Under the pieces are notes generated by a model that worked only from the letters and a program-made list of their open reading frames with translations, had not been told where the DNA came from and did no database searches. The position numbers and the translations under genes are program-made. 64,000 nucleotides of DNA from Microcyclospora pomicola (Eukaryota; Ascomycota; Dothideomycetes; Capnodiales), in assembly GCA_002786065.1 (NCBI GenBank), contig NHNY01000031.1, positions 249,510 to 313,509 on the forward strand, written 5' to 3'. Shown here piece after piece: positions 44,784-55,443 of this stretch (position 1 is the first letter of the stretch; each line of letters starts with the position of its first letter).

Positions 44784-47146
44784 ATGGCACAATGGAGCTG
44801 TAATAGCACGCCGGAAGGACGCGTCTATTACTTCAAGATCGGCGATAATTCGTCCACTACCTGGGACAAGCCCGCCGACTACAATGGACGGGACCCTGTT
44901 TCTCTGGATCAGCCAAAACACTCCCAGGACCAGATCGACGCTGCCTGGGCCGAAGCCAAAGATGCTGAGGGCAAGCCGTACTATTGGAACAAGCTGACAA
45001 AGGTGACAGTCCGTGAGCAGCCCGAAGCGTTCTTGAAGCATCAGCAGAATGCACGTGCTGCTCCAGCATTCGTCGCTGGCGGCGGCTTTGGTGGAGATCA
45101 TACCGACCAGCGCATGACTAGACGAGACGATCGACGAGGCGATTTTCATCTGCCACAGAAACCCGCCTTTGAAGGTGGACGGGGTGGCGGTACGCCATGG
45201 GAGAATCGACAGGATGGAAATGGCTTTCGTGGCCCCATGCCAGTCAAGACCGATGAGCCCGAATACGCGACCGCCGAACAAGCCGAGGAGGCCTTCAGCA
45301 AGCTTCTCAAACGCCACAATATCGCGCCTGATACAGCATGGAGAGATGCCCTCCGCCTCATTGCTCGCGAGCGCGACTTCCGCGCCATCAAAGATTCTCA
45401 GGCGAGACGACAAGCATTTGAGAAGTACTGCTATGAGGCTCGCGTGCTGGAGAAGAGGCAAGAGAAGGAGCGGAAGGAGCGCATGCGGGAGGAGTTCCGC
45501 CAAATGCTCACCATGCATGACGATGTAAAGCATTACACCCGCTGGAAGAGCGCGAAGCCAATGATCGAACGCGAAATCGCCTACAAAAGTGTTGGCGATG
45601 ATGTTGAGCGTAAACAAATGTTTGAGGAGTATATCTTAGGATTGCAGCGGAAGCACGCTGAGGAGGAAGTGGAGAGACATCATACCGCAATGCAAGAACT
45701 GAGGGTATTCCTCCAAGGCTTGATCGTCGATCCGGATACAAAGTGGGAAGCTGCACTCGGACAAATCACCACCAACGAGCGCTTCGTATCGGACAGCAAC
45801 TTCGCATCTTTGCACAAGCTCGACATACTCCAAACCTTTGATGCGCACGTCAAGGCACTCGATCGCGCTGCGAACGACAACAGGCAGAAAAGTAAGAACC
45901 TGCGGACTCGTCGTGATCGGCATGCTCGAGATGCTTACAAAGAACTGCTCGCCCAACTGGTAAACGATGGTAAGATCAGAGCCAATACCAAATGGATGGA
46001 CTTTCTACCTACAATTGCAAGTGACGAACGCTACATTAAAATGCTTCATACGTTGGGAAGCACGCCTCAAGATCTCTTCTGGGACGTCATTGAAGATCTG
46101 GAGCAAGAGCTTCGTGCCAAACGTCATGTTGCTTTGGACGTGCTTGAGGAGCTCGAGTTTGAGGTCAAGCTCGAGACTACCACCGACGACTTTGCCAAGA
46201 CCATGGCAGCTCATCCCAAGACCGCTGGTCTCGACCGAGTGGAAGTCGATCTGATTCTCGAAAAGCTGCAGGATAAAGTCCGCAAACGTATGGAGGACGA
46301 GAAGCATCATCTCGAGCGCAAGCAACGCAGGGCAGCAGATTCGCTTCGCTCCGTCATCAAACACTTGGAACCCCCAGTCCGCCTAGGTGATAGCTACGAA
46401 GATGTTGCTCCCAGAATCTCGGACTATGAAGAGTATCAAGTGCTTGACGAGAAGCAGCGAAAAGCCGCATTTGGGAAGTTCATGGACCGCTTGCAGGACA
46501 AAGAGAACGAGATGGAGCGCGATCGAGCTTCAAGACGCGACCGAGACCGAGATCGGGACCGCGAGCGCGATCGAGACCGAGACCACCGCAACGGCTCCCG
46601 GCGCGGACACGACCGTGAGCGCGACCGCCGTCACCGTACCCGCACCCGCAGCCCCGAAGTTGATGCGTACGAAGCAGACCGGAGGAAAGCGCAGGCCGAC
46701 CGTGAACGGCAGTACCGCAAAGCGTCGTTCGGCCTCACTCCGCCGCCGCGTGACCGCCGCAGCGTGGACCGGTACGAGCGCGACCGGAGAGGCGACCGCC
46801 ACGACGGCATCTACGAACGGGAGCGACGCGAGCGGGAGCTGGAGCGCGAGCGCAGCTATGTCAGTCGTGCGGACCCGCGGGACAAAGGCCGCACGCTCGA
46901 CTATGGCGACGATGAGCCGGCGAGCAGCCACCAAGGCTCAACGAGGAAGCGGCAGGACTCTGAAGGCAGTCTGGGCAGCAAGCGGGGTGCCAAGGTAAGC
47001 AAGAAGCGCACTATATGGACATGTACAGAACCAGAACACTGACCACTGCATCTTAGCGCATGCGCCCGACGGAACCTGCTGCGGTCGAGGACGAAGCTCC
47101 AGCGCTGCAGTCCGGTAGTGAGGAGGGGGAGATTGAGGAGGTTTGA
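44784..47146 (+). CDS. PRP40: PRP40 pre-mRNA-processing protein (WW and FF domains)
   Basis: U1 snRNP-associated scaffold that bridges the 5' splice site and the branch-site proteins during early spliceosome assembly. Exon 1 44784-46994 and exon 2 47057-47146 flank a 62-nt intron (GTAAGC...TTAG) and give 766 aa. WW1 is at about 4-32 (AQWSCNSTPEGRVYY, then TTWDKP). WW2 at about 55-83 (WAEAKDAEGKPYYWNKLTK) has VREQP where the second Trp normally sits. Four or more FF-type helical domains follow from about 160 to 580 (first at AEQAEEAFSKLLKRHNI). The C-terminal region is a dense Arg/Asp/Glu alternating tract with RDRERD-type repeats, and the short last exon adds an acidic end, EEGEIEEV. Without the splice the frame reads into TIWTCTEPEH and stops early. 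Converges with RLI1, 637 bp between stop codons. Confidence 0.94.
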
Positions 47147-47782
47147 GCTTCATGTGCCTGCTGTCCTCCATCTCGTGATGATCACAAGCACGGGAGGAAT
47201 GGGAAGTACGTGTGGTAGCTAGATGAGACGAGCGATTTCTGCTCTTCACTCTGCGATGTGCGAATCAAAGATTGGCATTCAGTACGTCTAACGCAATGCC
47301 ATCTCGTCGCAGGACAACTATGCATGCTCATGTATCATTGAAACTGTCTGACTGGCTCAAAGTTCGGCATATTTCATCCTCCACCCTAATAAACTTTTGT
47401 CTCTTGACGCATTAGATTCGAGGTTCGCCTGAACTAGGTGCAGGTTGAACCTCGCGCATGTTGCGTACGTCGTAGCTTCTGCTTCGCGCCGTCGATTGTT
47501 GATGACGGCTGTGGAAGCGGAACTCATTTCATCGTGACTCATTCACCATCATGATTTCATCATTCGGAGGAGGTTGAGCTCGTGAGATGCTGATGAGATC
47601 CAGGTGATGGACACCTGTACGGGTTTGGATGTCATCCTCGTCATCGTCAACAGTTTCAGCCTCGCTCTCAAGCACCACATCGGCGCCGCTCTTCATCAAA
47701 CGACGGCGCTTAGTGCCGATCGCCTTCCTTTCGGGCTTATAAGAGCCTCGAGTATCCACACGGAAGACTTCTAGGACGCCTT
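47147..47782. other. Convergent 3' region between PRP40 and RLI1
   Basis: 637 bp, 3' flanks of both genes. No coding ORF or RNA gene recognised. Confidence 0.5.
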
Positions 47783-49888
47783 TCAGGAATCCTCTTCCAA
47801 GAAGAACTGTGCAAGAAGTGGTTAGTGAAAATGTACGTGCTTGGTGACGGTGATGAGTTGGCACTTACATAATTACCGTTATTCTTCTGCTCCGTGTCGA
47901 GCTGCGAGTTGAGTTTGTTAATACGTGGACGATAGGAGTTGGGATCACGGCGGAAGGTGACATCCAAGTTCTCCAAAAACTTGTTGCATCCTGTGAGCAA
48001 GCTCTGTGGTGAGTTGGCCCGAGACTTGATCGAAGGCTGGCCATCAAAGACAATGACACGATCTGCAAGGTAAGTTGCCATGATGAAATCGTGCTCGACC
48101 ACGAAGGCGGTCTTCTTCGAGTGCATGATGAAGCGCTTGATGACGCGCGAGGCAACAAGACGTTGCTCGGAGTCTAGGTAGGCAGAGGGCTCATCGATGA
48201 GATAGATATCAGCAGGAATGCCAAGCGCGAGCACAATAGCAACACGCTGCAATTCTCCACCAGACAGATTTTGCACCTCTTGGTCGATGAAGTCGTCCAA
48301 TTTCAATGGCTTGTAGACATCGGTCTGAAATTGGGGGCTTAAGAAAGCAGCCTTGATTTTCTTGAAGAATAGCTGGCGCACAGTCCCGGTGAACTTGGGT
48401 GTGATTTTCTGCGGCTTCATGGAGATGTTCATCTTTGGGATTGATTGGGCGCCGTCCGGCTTCTCCGCACCAGCGAGCATCTTACAGAAAGTGGTTTTTC
48501 CGGTACCATTCTCACCCATCATGACAATGATCTCAGAGTCGGTGAATTCTCCTGGCTGAATGGTAAGGTTGAAGTCACCAAGAGTCTTTGTCATCTTGGG
48601 GTAGTTGTAGGCGTGGCTCTTGTCGACGATGAATTCATCGCCAGCTTCAGCAGAACGGAACTGTAGACTTTCTTCTCGGAAACGCAAGTTTTCGGTGGGG
48701 ATGTTTCCGTCCAAGAAAATGTTGATGCCTTCACGGACGGAGAAAGGCGCGGTGACAACACCATATACAGCGGGTTTGCCGTACAGAACACAGATGTAGT
48801 CGGAGAGGTAATCCAGGATGGACAAATCGTGCTCAACAACAATAACATAGCGATCGGGCCGCAACAAGCTACGGATCATGCGTCCAGCGGCCAGACGCTG
48901 CTTGACATCCAAGAATGAGGATGGCTCATCGAACATGTAGCTACAATGATTGTCAGCGATCGAGCGGAAAGTTTGTCGAGTCGAGGGACACATACACGTC
49001 GGCCTCCTGCACGCAGACCATTCCGATAGCGAAACGCTGAAGCTCACCACCAGAAAGAAGATCGATGTCACGATCCCACACTTGTTTCAGTTCTGCATTA
49101 TCGTTAGTATCTCCACTATATTACACTGATGATATTGGTATAACGCACCAAGTGTCTCAGCGATCTCCCGAAGTCTCTCATCACCAACTTGGCAACGTTG
49201 CTTCATCTGAAATCCGACAGTACGGTTGGTCCCTTTGACGGCCTTGGGAATCTGGTCGACGTACTGGGGCTTGGTGACAGCCTTGAGGTCGTCTTCCAGC
49301 ACCTTGGTGAAATAATCTGTTCTGTATCAGGACACTTGTTCCATACGCTCCCCAGAAGAAACCTACTCTGCAATTCCGATCCTCTGAAGTATTTCAAGAT
49401 TTCTTCCCAGTCCGGTGGGTTATCATAGCGTCCCAAGTTGGGCTTCAACTTTCCGGCCAAAATCTTCAAAGCTGTACTCTTTCCGATACCGTTCGTGCCC
49501 ACGAGTCCCAGCACCTGGCCAGGTCTTGGCAACGGCAATCGATGCAGTTTGAAGCTGTTCGCAGAGTACCGGTGACTGACTTGTGTTTCGAGGTTGGTGG
49601 GCAAGTTGATGATGTTGATGGCATCGAAGGGACATTTCTTCGGGCAGATACCACAACCGATGCAGAGTCTCTCCGAAATGAACGCAATCTTGCTATCAGG
49701 AGCAACCTCGATACAAAGCTTGCCAGTACGGACAACAGGACATGACTTCTTGCATTCCTGTCGGCACTTCTTCGGTTTGCATTTGTCCGAGTTGACGATA
49801 GCGATACTGTAGCTCAGTCAGTCGGCCTGAGATACCTCACGGTCGATTTCGGAATTGGTGAAACGCACCGGGTCAATTTGTCAGACAT
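47783..49888 (-). CDS. RLI1: RLI1/ABCE1 ribosome-recycling Fe-S ABC ATPase
   Basis: Splits 80S ribosomes after termination, in the cytoplasm. Six exons on the minus strand: 49869-49888, 49367-49806, 49149-49316, 48996-49092, 47869-48940 and 47783-47806. All five introns (62, 50, 56, 55 and 62 nt) have GT...AG ends and join in frame to 606 aa, essentially the yeast length (608). N-terminus [20 protein letters not shown], then two 4Fe-4S cysteine sets ([14 protein letters not shown] and [11 protein letters not shown]). ATPase 1 has [29 protein letters not shown] and VVEHDL; ATPase 2 has [30 protein letters not shown] and VVEHDF. The last eight-codon exon supplies FFLEEDS, so the protein ends GNYFFLEEDS, close to the conserved yeast tail. 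The start codon is 471 bp from that of NPR3 on the other strand. Confidence 0.96.
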
Positions 49889-50359
49889 GACTGCGGATTT
49901 CGCAGAACGGCGTGGGTTGTCTTGTTGGTGGGGTGTGGTGATGTTAGGATCGCAAGTCAAGCACGGCGGTGGGCAACGTCCGTCCAAAGGCAGAGGACAA
50001 TATGTCTACCGGCTTGAGCGTCCGCGACTGAAAGGGTTGGTTTCGTTTGCTGCCGCAGTGGAAGAAGATATTGGGCGGTGATGTGTTGTAAGATCAAATG
50101 GCTGCCCCTCATTGGCTTTGGTGGGGCTCCACCGATTTTGAAAAGTTCCTGTGGGGTGCTCAGGGAGTTGTGCCTGAGGCTGTAATAGAGATGTCCGACC
50201 GCCCCCAAGTCGTCTTTCGACAACGGCATTGATATGGTTTAAGCCTCGACCAGTGCGACAGCATTGAACCAAGATTGTCAAACAAATCTCGGCTTGGTGG
50301 ACGGTACTTGACGAAATGCCAAAAAACTGCCATTGTAAAGCATCTACAATGCTAGGGCG
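49889..50359. promoter_or_regulatory. Divergent promoter between RLI1 and NPR3
   Basis: 471 bp between the two start codons. No TATA box is clear; both genes are broadly expressed housekeeping genes. Confidence 0.5.
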
Positions 50360-52369
50360 ATGGAGATAGACCTACTTGCTGTCTTCTTAATCACAAGGTC
50401 TCGTCCTGGGCCAAAACTGGTATTTCATTATCCACCACGACCAAAACTCCCTGACACGCCCAAGCGGCAAGACGTTGACTTGGATTCGGAAGATAGTAGC
50501 GATGATGAAGCTTTGAACGATGGTCATGATGCCGAGCGTGGCTCGCGCGAACAGCTGCTTTGGAGCAATGGGGGATCTTCCCGAGACCTTGCAAATCTCG
50601 CGTCGGATGAACCTCGACCATCTATTGCTTCCACCGAGAGTATATTAGGCCACAATGTGGAGACACTGGAGACACTGTTATCTCCAGGTCGATGGAGTGA
50701 AGGCGAGAAGTTCCAGATCGAAGTTGACGGTGTCTCCTTCATCGGTCATCCCATTTTTGCGGCATTGGATGGATCATGGTCTGCGACTGAGCATGCTGAA
50801 ACTCCCCAGCAATCTTCACAAGCAGGCAGAACAGTCCACGATCCGCATCAACGAGACATTGGTCCTGCTGTCCTTAACGTCGATCAGCCTACCCATAAAG
50901 TGGCACAAATCTCCACAGTCCTGTCAAGTACCCCCAAGAAAGCTGCCTACCGCGACTTCACACACATACCTGAAAGCCTGGACTCGCAGCGCGGAGCAAG
51001 CCTAGCCACTTCCATGAACAGTGCTTCAACCGCCTCTGGAATGCTGATGGAGCAGATGACCATGTTCAATGTGGTTCTAGCTTGTAGTAGAGCAGCGCAG
51101 CCCCAGCTGAAGATGCTTCATCAGCATGTCGTGGTCAGACTCACTGAAGCTTTGTACTATTGCCAGCAGCAGTCGAACTATGTTGGAGCTGAAAGTAGAA
51201 AGCTCTCAACTCTTAGGATGAAAGCAAAACAAGATCGGCTGGAAATTGAAGCAGAGTCTACGCAGCTACTTGAGAGAAGTGAACTCGCTTGGGCCATGAT
51301 GGAGATGTACGAAAAGATACGAGTTGGCAAAGTGGCCACCTTCAAGGTTGATGGGATGGAGATGTCCCTGCAGATGCCCGTAGACTGTTCTCGCGATGCA
51401 CTCCGAACAACCACACTAAGTCCGCATTCCGGATTGTTGCTTCTTGAGTCGAAAGAAGTGCTTCTTCGTGATCTTCAACACCCAGAAGTAACTTCACTGG
51501 CATATTTCATACAAGAGCATACTCCAACAAAATCACTGCAGAAGCACGCTACCAATCTCCAGCTACCCATACAAGAGATACTCTACCTCGCTGAGCATCT
51601 TATCACATGGCGCAAAGCACGAGCTACCGCACCACTCCATCAACGTAACTATTATGTTGCCGCGCCAGATGCACCTCTAGATCAGGCATCTCAACGTGCG
51701 CCTGGGTTGTTGCGTAGATTCCCGGCATTGCCCTCGCTTCCTAACATGTTGCAGATGCTGAGCGGCAGACCAATCAAATATGGTCTGTTGATTCCCTCAC
51801 GAGATCATCGGCAAACATACATGGATCTCTTGGCATACCTTCTACGGCATGGATTTGTAGTGCAACTCAAGACTTCTGGATGGTTGAAGATGCCCGAGGA
51901 TTCTAAGCAATTCCGCACCCACAATGAGCACGGCGATACCGCGCGTACGATCAATGCGACAAACCTTTTGTTGCCTCACATGAGGAGTTTGGAAGATGAC
52001 ACTGCAAGTGTGAGCTCGGAAAGGACTGCGATACCCTTTTCGGCAGCTGTGGGCATGAAGAATCGGAGCAGACAGACTTCGGACGGTTCCAGACCTGCCG
52101 GTGGTGCCCAAGATAACACTGACGATGCTGCTGTGATCATATCGCCCTTGGAGCCATCTCCTGATGAAGCTCAAGCGCTCGACTACATTCGAAGCACCAT
52201 TGCGGACGTCGAGTTGCAGGAACATTTCTCGTCTCTCCTCCGTTATTTCGATGGACAACATGTATTCGAGGAGATCGCAGCACACAAAGGGATGAAGAGA
52301 GCTAAGCTTGAAGCATGGCTGGAGACTCTCACACAAGCAGGCCATCTGTTGACATTCCGTTATTTGTGA
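50360..52369 (+). CDS. NPR3: NPR3/NPRL3 nitrogen permease regulator, SEACIT/GATOR1 subunit
   Basis: Part of the SEACIT/GATOR1 complex, which acts as a GAP for Gtr1 and inhibits TORC1 when amino acids or nitrogen are scarce; located at the vacuole. A single exon of 669 aa. The N-terminus MEIDLLAVFLITRSRPGPKL, followed by VFHYPPRP, is the conserved longin-type start of Npr3. A disordered Asp/Ser/Glu insertion covers about 35-75. Conserved blocks include LFNVVLACSRA-like MFNVVLACSRAAQPQ (about 230), a coiled segment (LRMKAKQDRLEIEAES), and the C-terminal winged-helix region that ends LEAWLETLTQAGHLLTFRYL. All are intact. The start is supported by the family N-terminus and by its distance from RLI1. 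Confidence 0.93.
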   Translation: MEIDLLAVFLITRSRPGPKLVFHYPPRPKLPDTPKRQDVDLDSEDSSDDEALNDGHDAERGSREQLLWSNGGSSRDLANLASDEPRPSIASTESILGHNVETLETLLSPGRWSEGEKFQIEVDGVSFIGHPIFAALDGSWSATEHAETPQQSSQAGRTVHDPHQRDIGPAVLNVDQPTHKVAQISTVLSSTPKKAAYRDFTHIPESLDSQRGASLATSMNSASTASGMLMEQMTMFNVVLACSRAAQPQLKMLHQHVVVRLTEALYYCQQQSNYVGAESRKLSTLRMKAKQDRLEIEAESTQLLERSELAWAMMEMYEKIRVGKVATFKVDGMEMSLQMPVDCSRDALRTTTLSPHSGLLLLESKEVLLRDLQHPEVTSLAYFIQEHTPTKSLQKHATNLQLPIQEILYLAEHLITWRKARATAPLHQRNYYVAAPDAPLDQASQRAPGLLRRFPALPSLPNMLQMLSGRPIKYGLLIPSRDHRQTYMDLLAYLLRHGFVVQLKTSGWLKMPEDSKQFRTHNEHGDTARTINATNLLLPHMRSLEDDTASVSSERTAIPFSAAVGMKNRSRQTSDGSRPAGGAQDNTDDAAVIISPLEPSPDEAQALDYIRSTIADVELQEHFSSLLRYFDGQHVFEEIAAHKGMKRAKLEAWLETLTQAGHLLTFRYL

Positions 52370-52834
52370 TGATGATACCTGCCGGTCTGTTTTTGGAGTG
52401 CAGATGCGACAGAAGTTGGCACAATCAGGGACACGTCAAACATGACAGCGTTCGTTAGGCTCTACGAACCGCGGGTCACTCATGATGACTGAGACACAGC
52501 GCAGATTGTGTTGCTGACCACATATTGAATGTCCGCCAGCGACCGTATGAATATCTACCGCCTAGAACCGCGACTCAACCTTGCTCAACGTCCTAGATGA
52601 TTCCTGACGTCGTCTGAAGAAAAGGAGAGGTACATCAAAACCTGTTGTAATGGCCGTTAGACCCTAAAAGCACATCTACCACCCTCTGCGCAACTTCCTC
52701 TGAAGTCGAATCATCAGTGATATGGAGACATTCTTGCAGCTTCTGCACAGCATCCGAGTCATCCGGAAAGCGAGCTATGCACGCTTGCCTGAGGTCCTTG
52801 ACAGCCTGCTTCTGTGGACTATGACTTCGAGCCA
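52370..52834. other. 3' flank of NPR3, may include a further exon of the C2H2 gene
   Basis: The minus-strand frame 52635-52790 (ending HYNRF) is open and amphipathic, and lies in the position of a 3' exon for the C2H2 gene at 52835. See the findings. Confidence 0.35.
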
Positions 52835-53509
52835 CTAAGGTATGCAAACATCATTATCAAAATCGGCAAGAAGCGGATGTTCTATCGTACCAGTATCGAG
52901 CTTTCGCTGCATTCGACGACCGCGCGAGTCTGCATGAATATTCCGGATATGCTGATCGAGGTGATCTTTTCGCTTGAACGTCCTTGGACACCGAGCGCAC
53001 AAGAAACTGTCGCTTGCATAGTGGAGCGATTTATGTCGACAAAACGAGTCTCGTCTGTAAAAGCTCTTTCTGCAGTTTGGCATGCCACAGACGTACACTC
53101 GATGTCGAGTATATCTGGCGTGTTGCTCCAAAGCTTCTAGGGTGTCGAAGTATTCTTTGCAAATACATGGGTATCGCGATCCAGGCCGCTCCTGGCGGTC
53201 TGCGGTCGAGCTTGATGCAGGTGCGAAGTGCGTTTCTGCTTTTCGAGAAAGTTCAAGATCCTGCAGAGAGCCGAAAGTGTCTGGAGAGCTCGAATATGTG
53301 TCTTCGAAACCAGAACCGACCGAATGCAGCATATCATGGGAGAAAGCTCCTGGTGCGTATTGAGCCGAGGAGCCATAATCCACCGATAGGTTGCTATCCA
53401 GGAACGTCAGCAGAGCGTCTGGTGAGATGTTACAGGCATTTTCGTCGCCATTGACGATCATGGGATTGAGAAATGGGTTTATGTTCGAAATGCATTGTCT
53501 GGATGACAT
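52835..53509 (-). CDS. C2H2 zinc-finger protein
   Basis: 224 aa from the Met at 53509 (MSSRQCISNINPF). The longer frame to 53647 adds a hydrophobic Ser/Leu run that is simply the CT-rich leader read as protein, so I reject it. There are three fingers. The first is degenerate with a CxC start (PCICKEYFDTLEALEQH, about 120-140). The second has a C-x4-C spacing (CGMPNCRKSF, then HKSLH). The third is classical (CARCPRTFKRKDHLDQHIRN). The N-terminal half is acidic, with Ser and Asp, resembling an activation region. A short basic tail (RGRRMQRK) follows the last finger. A DNA-binding regulator, nuclear. The 3' end is uncertain because splicing near the stop could add about 55 more residues. Confidence 0.75.
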   Translation of the reverse strand: MSSRQCISNINPFLNPMIVNGDENACNISPDALLTFLDSNLSVDYGSSAQYAPGAFSHDMLHSVGSGFEDTYSSSPDTFGSLQDLELSRKAETHFAPASSSTADRQERPGSRYPCICKEYFDTLEALEQHARYTRHRVYVCGMPNCRKSFYRRDSFCRHKSLHYASDSFLCARCPRTFKRKDHLDQHIRNIHADSRGRRMQRKLDTGTIEHPLLADFDNDVCIP

Positions 53510-55443
53510 GGGAAGGAGTAACAAGGAGACAGAGACCCAAGAGCGAGAAACAGAGAGAGAGAGAAAGAGAGAGAGTGATATGGGGGATGCCGCCCGCTCT
53601 CCACCATGGGCGATGCATCGATGGGATATATGAGGCTGGATCAACATGAGCTTTTGCCAGAGGTCCTCCTGCCGCAGGAACTCGCCGTGCTGCTCTAAAG
53701 GAGGGCCGACGGCCGTACAAGGCGGTGATAAGTGATTCCTTAATCATGTGGTAATACCGCCAGCACAGACGGTAGTGCCGGGGCGTCGGAAAGCACCTTT
53801 GTCTCAAAAGAGTATATGGCTGGTCGAGCTCGCCCGCTAACCAATCAAATTCGAGGACACTACAGCTTCATGCCAACCTCATGTCATAGGTGAGCTGTTA
53901 CCTTTTTTGCCTTTATCGCACTTTGACCCTTTTACCCGGGAGCCTCTTTGGAGAAATATATAGGGGCTGGATTTCTCAGTGGGCAACTCCAAGCTTTGTA
54001 ATGCTCAATTTGTGCCCACTTTGTGAGCTGCGCAGCCAGACCGGTGAAGACGGCAGCGCAACCTCGTTTCTCTAGAGCCCAGGCCACCTCGTTACGCGCC
54101 CAAAACCGCACCCACCACCGCACCATACCAGCACGACAAGGATGCCACGACTAAGGGGCTGACTGGGGGCATACGTGCCCCTCCATGCTCCGAGGTGCTG
54201 CTGTCGATGTGCATGACCTACGTGGCCGCCATGGCGTCCAACCACGGAATATGGCGTGAGGAGCCAAGTTAGCCAACAGAGAGCTCGTCAGAGCTTCGTA
54301 TACGCTGGGGTATCCTGCATAAACGAGCCTCGGCGTACGTCTTCGACACTGCTACTGGTACGATCTGTAGCTTGCGTCTAAGCCACCATGCAGGAATTGG
54401 GGCCGCCCGTTCTTGCGATCGAACCAATCTCAACAGCACGACGAACTGGCCCCTTGTCCCATACTGCCACCGAGATCGAAGCTGACCAAAACCGACCTCC
54501 TTACGACCGTCCATCCGCGCTGCCTTAGGTGTCGACTGGGAGCCTTGGACTCGCTATTCCGCTTGCCGTGAAAGTCAGGCAGAAGTCACGAGAGCGGGGC
54601 TTTCAATCGAGGTAATGAAGTGAGAGGCAGCTGTGCTGGTTACGTCCTGCTTTGGGTCGAGTATACGGTCTAAACTCATTGCCATTCACTTTCGACATGC
54701 TGCAGCAATGTCCGCACTCACGACACAAGACAGCCTGTCGGCTGGACAGCAAAGCACCGAGTTCAGTTGTTGCCGTGCTGTTTCACTAGTCCTCAATACT
54801 CCACGCCGACAGCCAGACCTGTCTCACAGTCGGTACAAGAGATGGAGCGCGGGTCGATCCAGCAAGTTTTCGCCACTCCCGAATCTGAGTCCGACCGAAT
54901 GGCGAGCTCGTGCATCGGTCGATCAATCCTGTCGGACACAATCTCCGACTGTATCGTGACGCGCCGTACGAGATGGACGCTACCTTTCCGTCCATCATGA
55001 CTGCAACGGGCAATGCTAACCTGGCGTCGAGGAGCTCGTTACCATGAATAGCATGCTGGCTATCATGATTTCGTCCGCGCGTTTTCGGGATTAGAGCCCC
55101 TGAATGCCCGACCCTTCCGCCCGCGGAAAATGCTGAGGCATCTATCCTGATCGCTCCCCTTCATTTGCATCGCGACAAATTCTTCTCCTTTCCCTCTAGA
55201 TCACCATCACTTTGCCGTATCTCAGTGACTGCAAAAAACCCCCTCGGAAAACGCGACTCAAGGACGACAGGGCAGATTCATCGCTTTACGCACAGCGTAC
55301 GCAAGAAAGTCGGACACCTACCACGCCAGACATCACACTCCTCGTGCGAACATGTCGTGAGCTGATCCTTTGTGGTTCCGGCTTGAAGCCAGTCCTGATC
55401 TCACGTTCACAGATTTTACCAAAGCCCGACTCCTTTCTCGAGC
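53510..55443. other. 1.9 kb region between C2H2 gene and small repeat protein gene
   Basis: Holds the promoter of the C2H2 gene, with a purine tract at 53551-53575 that is CT-rich on the gene's sense strand, and the promoter of the 55444 gene. Short ORFs occur, including a protein-like but start-less frame near 54800-55000, which I do not call as a gene. Confidence 0.4.
53551..53575. repeat. (GA)n/(CT)n tract in the 5' leader of the C2H2 gene
   Basis: A 25-bp GA repeat with one interruption, 42-66 bp upstream of the start codon at 53509. CT-rich tracts just upstream of the transcription start are common in fungal promoters. Confidence 0.8.

Noticed and set aside
47737-49071. RLI1 as a 444-aa protein from the single long frame
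   Set aside because: It begins and ends in intron sequence ([11 protein letters not shown]... and [10 protein letters not shown]...). The six-exon model restores both Fe-S motifs and the conserved FFLEEDS end.
53510-53647. N-terminal extension of the C2H2 protein with a Ser/Leu hydrophobic run
   Set aside because: It is the (CT)n leader translated; a signal peptide would not fit a zinc-finger regulator.
54708-55000. Protein-like frame (TPTARPVSQSVQEMERGSIQ...) with an upstream Met frame MSALTTQDSLSAG
   Set aside because: The two parts are in different frames, and I could find no intron of acceptable size to join them. It could be a broken or very small gene, but support is too weak.
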